Below, in pieces: positions 1-10,576 of a stretch of 64,000 nucleotides of DNA (the first letter of the stretch is position 1; every line of letters begins with the position of its first letter). This DNA is from Hymenopellis radicata (lineage: Eukaryota > Basidiomycota > Agaricomycetes > Agaricales > Physalacriaceae), in the NCBI GenBank assembly GCA_015501595.1, contig JADNRX010000202.1, forward strand, positions 37,620 to 101,619. Reading direction: 5' to 3'. Position numbers and translations under genes: made by a program. The notes under the pieces are model-generated. The model was given only the letters and a program-made list of their open reading frames with translations, had not been told where the DNA came from and ran no database searches.

Positions 1-9
1 TCGTTTCGG

Positions 10-115
10 GATTAAACCTCAGTGAGCTTTCCGTTGGGAAGGGTTGATTGCTATTGATATGATTGACAGTCTCAATCGGTCCCAATGAGACCCAACTCAT
101 ACGTTTTTTTTGCAT
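10..115. repeat. Right half of a dispersed palindromic repeat
   Basis: Positions 10-39 match the right half of the 51-bp palindrome at 8935-8985, and the following 70 bases (TTGAT/TTGAC-rich, ending in a T-run) match the flank of that copy in the same orientation. The left half of the palindrome is absent; the sequence before position 10 is unrelated to it. This is a truncated family member. Beyond it, from about 116 to 720, no gene is seen; 205-330 contains CTTGAG/CTCAAG-type short repeats also found at 4560-4830. Confidence 0.7.
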
Positions 116-1083
116 CAGGAAACAGCCACTGGGCCAGAGGTGGCCTGAGTTAGTTACTGTCACAGTAGCTAACCAGAGGGCATAGAGGTGTCCTGAGACA
201 TCCTTGGCTATCTCAAGTCATAGACTGTAGCAACACCTAGCTTGAGTTACTTTGAGGCCATTAAGTTCACTTCAAGACCACTCAAAGCACAAGTGTTTTC
301 AGTTGTCAACTTGAAAGAACTCGAGCATACTCGAAGGTACGCAGCATATCATTATCTGCTTTGCCTAACCCAAGTGTCCCCAGGGTGGCCATACAGAACT
401 GTGTGCACGTAGAAGGCAGGGAAGTAACTCATTCCAGTGTGTTAACTATGAAAGCTTTTCGCAGAGGCGACATGGCATACAACAGTATGTCGGTCATACC
501 CCATGCGAAAGATATGCAGTAATGTAAAGATATAAGAATAGGACAACAGTATCCCATGTATCACGAGCCGGTGTCGGCGATGACTCCCGAGCTGCAAACG
601 TGGAATGAATAATCAAGAGAAAGTTAGATTTAGGAGATTGAACAAAGACACACCTGCAGACTGCTGCTCGACAGCGACTCGGTCTGTGTAAGTTTTCTGC
701 TGTTGGCGAGGCCCATCTTGCGTGCTGTTCAGTGGCAGAGTAGCTCTCGCCGTCGCCGTCTCGATGAATGCTCGGCCACGATTTACGATGTCAGCATCGC
801 CGGTCAGCCAGCACAATGACGGGAAGACATCATCAGGAAGACCCAGATCTAGTCGTCTTCGAGATGGCAATCCAGAACAACTTGATCCGCCGAAGGCGTC
901 TCTGCATAAACTTGGCCTATTGGGCGCTTTCGTTGCGGTACGGCCGTCGCTGACACGTTGTGCCTCTGCGGCCTCGTTGGAGCCAGCGTGTATCGTCAGC
1001 TCCGTCAGTTGTGCATGTCCCAAGAGAGTGTCGTCCTCCCTGTGTGGTCGTCTTCAGCGGCATCGTCCAAAGGGTCATCCGCG

Positions 1084-2820
1084 CCCTTACGCGGCTAGTC
1101 GGCGCTGTTGCTCGGATTGTGATTAAGCCCGAATACACGGGGAGTTGTCATTGCCGAAGTCGTCCAGACCAGCTACTGGTTGTCGTTGCGGCGGACTGTC
1201 GACCTTCCCGGGGAAGAGGAGGATGGATGAATGGGCTTGAAAGCATTTAGTAAGTAGACTCGATAAGCATAGATTGTTACAACGCACCTGTGCACGTCGG
1301 AGGCGAGAGCTCCGCGCAGAAGAGCGTGTTGATGAGCGTCGTCTTGCATGATCAGATTCGCCTGCAGCGCCGTCAGTATAAACATGCAATCACCGTGAAG
1401 ATAACGTACTGACGACTAGTATTTGTCTTGGGGGAGAAGTAAAAAAATCCAAACGGCCGTCCTGGCGTCAACGTGCTCTTGCTCTAGGTGGCCGCTCCGG
1501 ATCGCTGTCGTCCTGTCAGTGGAATAGAATGCTGCCTGTGCTTCAGGGCTTACGCGGCTGCTTGGCATTGCTGTTATGGTGGGACGTCGTCGCAGCCGTC
1601 GCGTTCAGTCCGTACGACGAACAGAGCGGCCTCAGTACGAGGACTTACGCGGGCGTCGTGGTGGTAAGACGGAGTAGAACGAAAAGGAGCTAAGTCCGGA
1701 AGTTGCAGCGAATGATGGCCGTCATCGTAGCGGTGCCAGAAAGAGGTTGTTAGATGTCCGCTGCCCCGCATCGTCGCCGTCGTCCTCTAGGAGCTGTTGA
1801 AGAAGTATGCTGCCTGTTGGAGAGGGCTTACGCGGCTATTCGTCGTTGCCAGGCAGTGGTTCAGTACTGGTCGTTTTAAGCCCGCATGCGAGACAGGGCG
1901 GCCTCAATGCGAGGACTTACGCGTGTGATGTGGTGGTAGGAGTGAGACGTACGGTTTTGAAGCGTGTGTACTGTCTTGGTGAGGGCCTACACGGCGAGTC
2001 GACATTACCGCGTCATTACCGACGTCGTCCAGACCAGTTACTGGTTGTCCTTGCGGCGGGAAACGTTGTCGTAACGTTGCCTGAAGTCGGCAGGTCCTGG
2101 TCCTCATTTCGCTATGGTGTTATCTTTCCTAGAAGAGGGGATCAAGACCCGAAAACAAGCCAGTATGTACACGCACCTGTGGTAGCCGGACGCGTCCGCG
2201 ACGCCGTCCAGCCCCAAATTCCAACTCGTAGCCTTTTTCACGCATGAACATGTCGTCGTGGGGGCCGATCCAGCTTTGGAGTCCGGCGCGAACGTATCCG
2301 TCCTGGGTATCCATGGCTGTTCAGTTTAAAGATGTTGTGCTGCCTGCTCGAGGGCTTACGCGGCTTTCGTCGTCGTTCTGGAGGCAAGAGGGGATCATGA
2401 TCGTGGTAGGAGGCAGAGAAACGACTCTGTGATCACTCTCCGGGTTGTTCGGATCGGTCCCCGATCGTCAACGGAACGAGCTGGAACGAGCTCGTCGACG
2501 TTCGGGACAGTGACAACGGGCTCGGAGTAGAATTGTAAATATCGGAAATCCAATACAGAACGCTACTACTATATGTACCAATAGAAATTCCTGTAAGAAC
2601 ATTGCGTGCTGACATGAAATTAACCTTACGTAGATAGTATACCATCCAGACAACTTGAAATCGTGCGTTCCAGTGCGCTAAACCTCCCCGGCTCCTCAAA
2701 TACGTGACGGGATAAATGCTGTACAATAAGGTTAATTGATTATAGCTCAATTAAGGGTGGCCGCCCGTCGCGGTACATTGGACTTGCTCGAACAATCCAT
2801 TTGACAAGGCTTTACGCGAC
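1084..2820 (-). repeat. Degenerate repeat modules with GTAAGCCCT-like donor motifs (minus strand)
   Basis: The motif GCGTAAGCCCT or a close variant occurs repeatedly on the minus strand (around 1084, 1545, 1641, 1823, 1912, 2351 and 2810), each time within about 100-500 bases of the next and often beside CTGCCTG(T/C)T. The same motif recurs on the plus strand inside the hAT-like element at 7138-8160. The motif looks like a splice donor (GC|GTAAGC), so the array may be decayed copies of an exon/intron unit. Long open frames here are short, overlapping and repetitive and I do not call a gene. Confidence 0.55.
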
Positions 2821-2929
2821 TGCTGGTGAGTCGTGAAGTTGTTTCATCTCAATTTTTCTGCAATCCCATAGATAGTCAATTTAGATGTTAGTACTGGATC
2901 TTTCAAAACCGCTGTCTCTCCCGACCAAG

Positions 2930-4400
2930 TGCTGCCCCGCCGTCGTCGTCGCTGTCTCTCAGATTTAGCAACGGCGACTCGGACCGAAAATCCGAACAGT
3001 GATCAAGCACTGTTCGCAGTCGACATCCTTACCCTTCTACCACCACCGTCCGTTATCTCGTCACTGTCTTTCGCCCTCATCTCTCCGTCTCTTATATGCC
3101 GGCTCCTCAGTTCGCTGCGTAAGACCTGTCAACACAGGCAGCACTTTATCATTCGCCATATCGTCGACTTAGTCTGCATCACGCAACGCTGTGCCCCGCT
3201 GCACCCCAGGACGGGCTCTGCGAGAGCGAGGGCTGTAGGATTATATGCTGCTGTGTCTGCTGGTGGACAGCATGTGCGCGGTGCGTTCTTTTTTCGTTCC
3301 CGTCTTCCCCGCGCTGATATTGGTCCCAGTCAACCGCACATCATCATACTGTTAGTAATGTTAACTCGACACCACGCCCAAGCGTGGGCCCATTTAGAGC
3401 CAGGCCGACCTTGAGCAGGGCTTTGTGGGCCCATGGTTGGGAGGTGGTGTCGTATGGTCTCTTACGCTAACGCTCTGGATTGTTTCCTGCAGTAGCAAGC
3501 CCGCCGTGTTAACCACTGTCCTCGCGTACGACTTCAACTTCTGTCGGGCTGATATTTATTTACCGCTTAATTCCCTTCTCCCTCAGGCCAGAAACTCGCC
3601 AAGTCCACCTGCCACGTAGACATCACGTGTCTGTTGCTTTTTGTTCCGATCGTGGTACGTGTCTGACTTATCCTCTTACCACCATCTCCCACTCTTCCCA
3701 TAGACGACGCCCAACGGAGGTATACAGCTGCCCGACTGCCTGCGGCGTCGTCTGCGTCTGCGACTACCTGCGTGGCGGCGACGACTACTTGCACGAGGAC
3801 ACCTGTCAAAACATGCAGCACTTCATCATTCACAGTGTCGTCAACTTAGATAGTCGGCGTCGCGCAACGCTGTTCTCCACTGCACGGACGGGCTTTGCAA
3901 GAGCGGACGCTGAAGGAACGAATGGGGCCCCGTCTGCAGGCGGGCAGCATCGCGTCGTGCGTCCTTTTTACTCTCATGCCTTCGCTGCTGATCGACTTGT
4001 AGCCACAACAGACTCCAAAATTCGGAGGCGGGGTGTATACGGCATGTCTCTATGCACGCCCCGTTTAAGGCACCGTTCTCACTGACACACGACACTTCAC
4101 CCAAAGATGGGCCCACTCAGAGCCAGGCCGTCTCAGACACCGGTCCGTCATCTACGATCCTCACCATGTATGTGACTTAAATCTTTATTGTTACAGCTTT
4201 CTTCCCTTGCCGGAAATCCTTTCAGTTGGAAGTCCAGTGCGACATAGTGCCAACGTAGGCATCACGTGTCTGTTGGGTTTGGTCTCGCTCCTTTCGATCA
4301 TTTTGCGTTGTCCTCTACCATCACCACTACCTCATTTACTTACGACGACAGCTAGTCAGCAACTTTTGACCACGACAATGACTGCCATAAGAGTGACCAT
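2930..4400. repeat. Degenerate tandem repeat, period about 640-680 bp
   Basis: Segments near 3138-3420 and 3816-4140 align in the same orientation: both start with a CAGCACTT(T/C)ATCATTC block, pass through a CGCAACGCTGT block and end at a GTGGGCCCA/ATGGGCCCA and AGAGCCAGGCCG block. A further piece containing CATCACGTGTCTGTTG occurs at about 3621 and 4260. Copies are strongly diverged. No intact coding sequence is seen. Confidence 0.6.
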
Positions 4401-4559
4401 GACGATGGCTGCGCCGGTCGGCCACGATGAAGAATGCCCCTGAACAATGACGATGATGGTGCTGCCGACATCATTAGCTATGATCGCTGTGACGACAATA
4501 AATACCCCACAACTACAACCACTGTCGTTATAGCCTTAATTAGTTTTCTGTGCTCCCGT

Positions 4560-5460
4560 ATGCTATATATCCAATCTAAAGAGTTCTCTGTCCTACTTGC
4601 TGCTTGAATTTGAGAAGCTACAGAGCATTTTCTGCAAGTCTTGTGCAGATTTTCATTGAATTATGTGCCATTGAGTTGAATTGGAGTTGAACTAAGTTAT
4701 TTAGTATCCGACTTGAGATACATATGTCTCATTTGAGAGCAGCCTAAGCTGCCTTGACTATATCTTTGGTATAACTTGAGCTACTTTGAGTTAGACTCAA
4801 GGCATCCTCAAGGAAGGTTTGGACCTGAACCTTTGCCAAAGTTAACTGGACAGAGTTCACACCCTGATATCCTCTAGGCAACTATGTTCACCGTGGTTGA
4901 CTCAGCAGTCCTCTAGGCTGGTGACCCGTTTCCTGATGTGGCACCTCAAATCAACACCGTTGACAGGTGTTGAGGTGTCATTGGGGGCAGGTGGCCTCAT
5001 TGCTACCATTCGTGCCTTTCTTTGCTTCTCGCTTTTTGTTATAAATAAAAACAATAATATTGAAACAAGACAAGACAGAATGTATAAGTAAGTCTACAAA
5101 GCTCCGAGTCGACAAACAGAAGTCCACCATCGACGCAACACCGTGACCTGTCCGGGCCCTTGCAATGTGATATGTGATAAAAGCTGCTGGGACGGAGATG
5201 AGTACAAGGAATGGTAAGGAACTTGCACACATACTCAGGACATTCATCCCCATGTACCGTAGTACACCTTGATTTTGATAATAACAGACGAGGCAGCAGC
5301 TTGAACAGCACCAGAGACAATGAAGCTGAATATATGCGCGATTAATGAGAGGTATGCGTCGAAATGAAGGTTACACACCATGCACCATTGCGAGATACAA
5401 GTCAAGTAGGCTCTGAGCCGACTCCGGGTCCTAACTGTTAGCGTACTGAGCGAGTAATCC
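4560..5460. other. Gene-free AT-richer stretch with TTGAG-type short repeats
   Basis: This stretch holds short scattered CTTGAG/CTCAAG words shared with 205-330, plus GTGGCACCTCAAATCAACAC, which also occurs just downstream of the palindromic repeat at about 9047. It therefore carries fragments of the same dispersed repeat family. No gene or RNA is seen. Confidence 0.4.
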
Positions 5461-5922
5461 TTCCAGCATAGCCAGTCCTCGTCCTACCGGTCCTCACGCT
5501 TGCGCTGAGATTCGCGTCCGGGGGGCTTGTCCAGGCATCCTAGGCCTCGTCCATGTATTTAGTCCTTGTCCTATGAGTCGTCCTCATCCTCGTCCTATGG
5601 GTCGTCCTCGTCCAGTGCGTCGTCCTCGTCCAGTGCGTCGTTCTCGGCCATGGCCTCGTTGTATCGTCCAGTCGCAAAGTCGTCACGTCCGGGTGTCGCC
5701 ATCCTGCGTGGGCTCGTCATCGTCCAGCGGGTGGTCCTCGGGTGTGGTCCAGCGGAGTGGTCTCTTGGTCCTCGTCCAGCGGATTGGCCTCGTCCAGTGC
5801 GTATCATCCAGCCGAATGTCGTCGTATGTGTCGCCGTCCACCGGGTGGTCCTCGTCCTGTGGATTGGCCTAGTCGCTTGTATCGTCCAGCGGAGTGGCCT
5901 CGTCCTCCTCGATGGCCTCCAG
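5460..5922. repeat. GTCCTCGTCC-type minisatellite
   Basis: Irregular tandem units built on GTCCTCGTCCAGYG (roughly 12-18 bp) fill this stretch. Open frames through it are of low complexity in every frame (Ser-rich or Arg-Pro-rich), which is expected from the repeat and does not support a gene. The MITE at 5925 is inserted at its right edge. Confidence 0.7.
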
Positions 5923-5924
5923 TA

Positions 5925-6177
5925 CTGTACCGTTTCGACCGTAAGTTCGCGGGGTGTTACGCATTATGCCGCGAACTTACAGGAAATAAGTTCGTAACCA
6001 GGCACACCACCCGAAATTACCATATTTGGATGCTCCCGCCGTAGGCGGGAGCGAAAATTTCCTTTTTAGGCCTTACGGACCCTGAAAATAAGGTCCGTGA
6101 TGCGTTATGCTTTATCGTAAGTTAGGTTCTCGACCCCGCGTTACGCGTTATGCGAACTTGGGGTCGAAACGGTACAG
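5925..6177. mobile_element. 253-bp MITE with TA target duplication (family A, copy 1)
   Basis: Perfect 16-bp terminal inverted repeats, CTGTACCGTTTCGACC at the left and its complement at the right, are flanked on both sides by TA. A central palindrome (6032-6052, core CCGCCGTAGGCGG) lies in the middle. There is no coding capacity. The TA duplication and short TIR fit a non-autonomous Tc1/mariner-type element. A related copy with the same layout is at 11881-12124. Confidence 0.85.
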
Positions 6178-6244
6178 TATGTCCATCGTCGCGTATCGGG
6201 AACCATAGCATAAGGCGACAAGACCTGCTCGTGGCAAGGTGCAG

Positions 6245-8671
6245 TAGGGTTTTAAGGTCAGGTCAGGTCAGGTCAAATGACCTCTCAATGCCATGACCGG
6301 TGACCGAATCGGTCAGTCAAATCCGGCATTTTGCCTTGACTGGTAACTGTGACCGGTCAACCAGCTTAACCGGTTAAGTTAAGCCCGGTCAAGCGGTTGA
6401 GACTGGTCATAACCATAACCGAGTCAAGACCAGTCATAATCAGTCATAACCGAGTAGGCAGCAGAACAAAATGACACCAACAGGTCTTGAACGCAAGACC
6501 TCCGCAGGAGTCACACATCCGAAAGGACACGCTGTACTCCCTTAGCCATTTGGACATGGTGAGCATGAATCTTGAGGCTTCATCATCGTTTCAGCCCGAA
6601 ACGTAAGAAAACTCACTATGTTTGCAGACTAGCTTTCATAATTTATCTTGTATTTCCTTCACATTGTACTAGTGAGCTTGGTAGAGCATGCCAGAAATGA
6701 ACAATCAGGTATATACATATTTCCATTGAGATGCATGGTGTACATACTCACAAGTACTTCAATGTTAACGGTACATCTAAGTTACTGGTACTCGATCTGC
6801 GAAACAATCCTTTCACTAACCCAAAAATAGGTAAAAATGAAAGATGTTAAGAAACATTGTAGGAATGTATCCCGACATATCCGAGTAGCTAGAACGGCTT
6901 CGTTCTTGCACCGTTCGTGTCCCGAGGTCGGTTCCGGCGCTGAAAATGCACCGGTCCGATCATCCGAATACTCACATCTCGACCTTCAACCACCACCATC
7001 TCGCGACGCCCGGCTTCCGAAGACCCGGCCTTGGGACGCAGGTCTTCTAGGTGTTCGCCTCCTTCAATCTACCTCCTTTTTTTCGGTTTTTCTATGGATC
7101 TGCGGGCTTGAAGAGCCCCGGCGGCCCCGCTGGACGCGTAAGCCCTCTAGCGAGGCCGCAGATCTCCAACGATGACAACAGTGACCCCAGGAGTTTATGG
7201 ACTGTGTTATCTGACGACGCCCTGTCCGCGGACAGGCGGCGTCGTGAAGGTGCGCATTCTCTATGCCGTATTTTAGTACTAACTTACTTGCAGTACCAGG
7301 ACCACGGCTGCACGACGACGAGGACCAGGACACTCCCACCACGGCGACTACCCCACGACAACGACGACGACTACGTTGGCCCGCAGGACGCGTAAGCCCT
7401 CGAACGAGGCCGCACGTATCACCAGCCAGAGGATCGATCTCCCTCAAACCACCACCACCTCGCGACGCCTGGCTCCCGACGACTCGACCTTGGGACGCGG
7501 GTCTGCCAGGCGTCGTTCCCTATCCATCTATCTCTTTTTCTCTCTTTTTCTGTGCATTTGCGGGCTTGAAGAGCCCCGGCGGCCCCGCTGGAACGTGTAA
7601 GCCCTCCAACGAGGCCGCAAATCCTCGATGACGATGGTGGAGAGCCCCACGGGGCAGAGGACACAGGAGATTGGCCTGGGGACTCAACGCCGCTCTGTCT
7701 GCTGACAGGCGGCGTCAGCAGGGTGCGCATATGTTCACACTGTATTTTTTGTACTGACTTTCCACAGATACTATTACCACAAACGGCCCCACAGGACGCG
7801 TAAGCCCTCGAACGAGGCTGCACGTATCCCATGACAAGGATTGCACCCCAATGGGCCAGAGGATTTGGACGACGACGGCAACACCCTCCACCAAAACGAC
7901 TACTTCACCAAAGGATCGCGACCCCATTCAATGATGATGACACCGAGCAACGACGACGGGACAAGCACGGCAACGACGGTACCAGCACCACGATGACAAT
8001 GGGCCCACAACGACTGTGCGAAGATGACGATGCCATCACAGCCCCGCCACCACGACCTCATAACAACAACGAGGACGACACCCTAGACCCGCCACGTCGA
8101 CCTCCCACGGCGACGCCAACTCCACCATCACACGACGCCAACACGACCACTCCCAACGCGTAAGCGCTGCAGAAAATGATTGTATCTTCGGGAACATAAT
8201 GAAATTGAAATGGGATGCTCACGGTACGTATCGTTCTACTGTAATTGAGTACTACTTACTGTTACTAGAACAATGATGACAATGACCGTCGTACCACGAC
8301 GGCCACGACATTTCCACCCCGACAAAACTTCCACGCACACCATTCTCCATGCCCCCGACTACCTTGCGACTGTGCAGCATTATGTACAATGTTGCATTGT
8401 CGGGAGGTGTCGGGATCCTCGTGTACTACTTACGAATGCTGCCGATGCTATTTAGCATGGGCGAGCTCGTAAGGCACGAACAGAATTTACCGGTCATGAC
8501 CGGTTGTGGCCGGTTACCTGCGGTTAAGCCAAAATCTCTCTTTGACCTTGACCGATGACCGTGACCGGTCAAATTGTGTGACCGGTCAAGTGTCATCGGT
8601 CAATTTTTCGGTCAGGTCAGGTCAAGTTACGCCACTTGACCGGTCAAGCTTGACCTGACCCGAAAACCCTA
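6245..8671. mobile_element. 2427-bp non-autonomous hAT-like element with 8-bp TSD
   Basis: The element is bounded by AGGTGCAG at 6237-6244 and again at 8672-8679. The ends are inverted repeats: TAGGGTTTT, then two variable bases (AA left, CG right), then GGTCAGGTCA. About 200 bp inside each end are packed with GGTCA/TGACC and ACCGGTCA words, as expected of subterminal transposase-binding repeats. An 8-bp TSD and a TAGGG-type tip are typical of the hAT superfamily. No transposase ORF is visible; the interior is the tandem module array at 7000-8165. Confidence 0.8.
7000..8165 (+). repeat. Tandem exon/intron-like modules inside the hAT-like element
   Basis: Two long copies, spaced about 458 bp apart (GCGGGCTTGAAGAGCCCC at 7102 and 7560), are followed by shorter ones. 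Each module contains a donor-like GTAAGCCCT (7138, 7392, 7597, 7800; GTAAGCGCT at 8160) and, before the next block, a branch-point-like TACTAAC or TACTGAC followed by an acceptor-like TTGCAG or CCACAG (about 7277-7292 and 7755-7768). The blocks between are rich in ACGACGAC/CCACCA codons. Frame is not consistently conserved, so I treat this as a repeat and not a gene. Confidence 0.6.
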
Positions 8672-8859
8672 AGGTGCAGGCAATGGGAGAAGGGCGACCA
8701 TGACGGTGATGGAGCAGAGGCAAGAGGCAGAGGCATACGTCATCGACTTGTAACTTGGACGAATTGGACGAAGTACTGCCTCGAGGATAACTAAGTAGCT
8801 TGTACTACTACTGCTCGGAAGCACGACCAAGACAAGCCAGTGTTATCGACTGAAGTCCA

Positions 8860-9075
8860 AAAATAGGCGAGTCTCTGCCAATCACACTCAACACCTCTCA
8901 ACATCTATCAACAGAGTCAACCTCTACCATTTTCTCCCAACGGAAAGTTTGCTGAGATTAAACCTCAGTGAGCTTTCCGTTGGGACGGGTTGATCGCTAT
9001 TGACATGGTTGACATTCTCAATAAGACTCAACTCATACACTTTTTTGGCACCTCAAATCAACACCACTGACCGAA
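8860..9075. repeat. Full copy of the dispersed palindromic repeat
   Basis: A 51-bp imperfect palindrome at 8935-8985 has arms TCCCAACGGAAAG and its exact complement, with a partly symmetric centre (CTGAG...CTCAG). It is flanked by TCAAC-rich sequence on the left and TTGAT/TTGAC-rich sequence on the right. The left flank plus left arm recurs at 17640-17739; the right arm plus right flank recurs at 10-115. Could be a terminal hairpin of a mobile element; no transposition signature (TSD) was found. Confidence 0.7.
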
Positions 9076-9079
9076 GTTG

Positions 9080-9655
9080 GGCCTTGTATTGACACGTGTT
9101 GGGTGATACTGGCACGGTATGCGTAGCTATTCATTACGCTTCTTGTGGCACCCATATCAATGAGAATCAATAAGAATCAGTCTTATTCATGTACATTGAC
9201 AGAGAATGATACGGTCTACTAATACACATGTAGCTAAACAGAAGCCACATAGTACAAGTCCACGAAGAGGAAGTCGAAGTGCGAAATGGTACAAGGACAT
9301 TGAAAGCGAGATGCAATGGCAAGACGAGGACTCTGGTCAAGAGAGAGAAGCGAAATGAGTGACATTCGAGCGAGGAAGTAAGCGTATGCGTAGGAGGGAG
9401 CGAGTCAAGCGAGGAAGTTAGCGTGTACGCGTGAGAGAGCGAGTCGAAACAATCCAGCAATCCAATCTGTCAAACTATCTGCATTAGGCCAGGTCCAGTG
9501 TGTTTGTATCTGCTCACTGACCTAATCCTTTCGCTTCTTTGACTTGCGATAGGCCTACGAAGGAGTCAGTAAGAGACAGTAAAAGGATGAGATGACTAGC
9601 CTGAATTTCTGCTTCTGATAGGCTTCCATAGTACGAGTCAAAGTCTGCTTTGACT
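9080..9655. other. Gene-free stretch
   Basis: No convincing coding region. Two direct repeats of about 60 bp are seen at 9360-9440 (both contain GAGCGAGTC and AGCGAGGAAGT(T/A)AGCGT). Otherwise nothing recognisable. Confidence 0.4.
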
Positions 9656-9658
9656 CCA

Positions 9659-10375
9659 TTAGGATGTGTTATCTTCCACTCCCGTGCACACCGGTTCCTG
9701 GATGTACTGATGTGAGTCATTGTCCAGTGCAGTCACGCTGCTCACGAACTTTGGAGTGTCCGCCTTCGGTGGTTCCCAAGGCTTGCTCGACGCGGATTTC
9801 TGGCCTCCTTTGGTGCGACTATTGGTAATGTTGATGTTGCCACTGTCGGCTCGGGCAAAGGTGTCGCTTGCTGTACAGGAGGTGGCAGTAGTCACTGTAC
9901 GGGAGGTGGCGGTAGTTGCTGTACGGGAGGTGGTGGTAGTTGATGCGAAGGCGACAGCGGAGGTGGCGGTAGTTGCTGTACGGGCGGTGGCGGTAGTTGC
10001 TGTACGGGAGGTGGTGGTAGTTGATGTGAAGGCGACAGCGGAGGTGGCGGTAGTTGCTGTATGGGCGGTGGCGGTAGTTGCTGGATGGGAGGTGGTGGTA
10101 GTTGCTGGACGGGTGGCGGTAGTTGATGCGAAGGCGACAGCGGAGGTGGCGGTAGTTGCTGTATGGGTGGCGGTAGTTGATGCGAAGGCGACAGCGGAGG
10201 TGGCGGTAGTTGCTGTATGGGAGGTAGCGACAAGTCATACGAAGGCGACGGCTGTATAGGAGATGGCGACAAGTCACGCGAAGGTGATAACGGCTGGACG
10301 AGAGGTGGCGGTAGTTCGTGTGGGGGTGTTGGTAGCTTGACTGGTGTCGGCAGGGGTTGCTTAAGTGAGTTCTAT
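9659..10375 (-). CDS. Proline-rich repeat ORF in the Tnp2-associated region (partial, exons uncertain)
   Basis: The minus strand is open from about 10375 to 9892 and encodes alternating QLPPPPVQ and QLPPPPLSPSH units (8 and 11 residues, 24 and 33 bp). All repeat lengths are multiples of three, which suggests the minus frame is the coding one. A second minus frame (9659-9895), ending in a TPKFVSSVTALD-containing tail, overlaps by a few bases and could be a following exon or the result of a frame change. No ATG lies in the long frame, so a 5' exon is missing from this model. Function unknown; it lies downstream of the ORF at 10577-11769 and may belong to the same transposon. Confidence 0.35.
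9890..10330. repeat. Minisatellite of 24- and 33-bp units
   Basis: Units of GGTGGCGGTAGTTGCTGTA type (24 bp) alternate with 33-bp units that end in GCGAAGGCGACAGCGGA. The array codes for the proline-rich repeats on the minus strand; on the plus strand it yields a Val/Ala-rich frame that I regard as a by-product. Confidence 0.8.
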
Positions 10376-10576
10376 AATGAGTTAACTCGAGTTGACAGTA
10401 TAAAGAACTCATACCTTGGGTATATGCGTCTTGCTCATCAGAATATTAGAGTCAACAGAGACCTTAATCGAAGAGAAAATATTCTTCTGCTGGGAGAAAC
10501 AAAATGAGCAAGAGAATACATCTAAGAGCGCATATACCTTTGGATAATGGTTTTCCTTCAGCGTATTCGAAAGCAT

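Noticed and set aside
5566..5997. Ser-rich and Arg-Pro-rich open frames of 99-143 codons
   Set aside because: Low-complexity products of the GTCCTCGTCC minisatellite, open in several frames at once.
9720..10259. 179-codon Val/Ala-rich plus-strand frame
   Set aside because: It is produced by the 24/33-bp minisatellite; the minus strand gives the more plausible proline-rich repeats.
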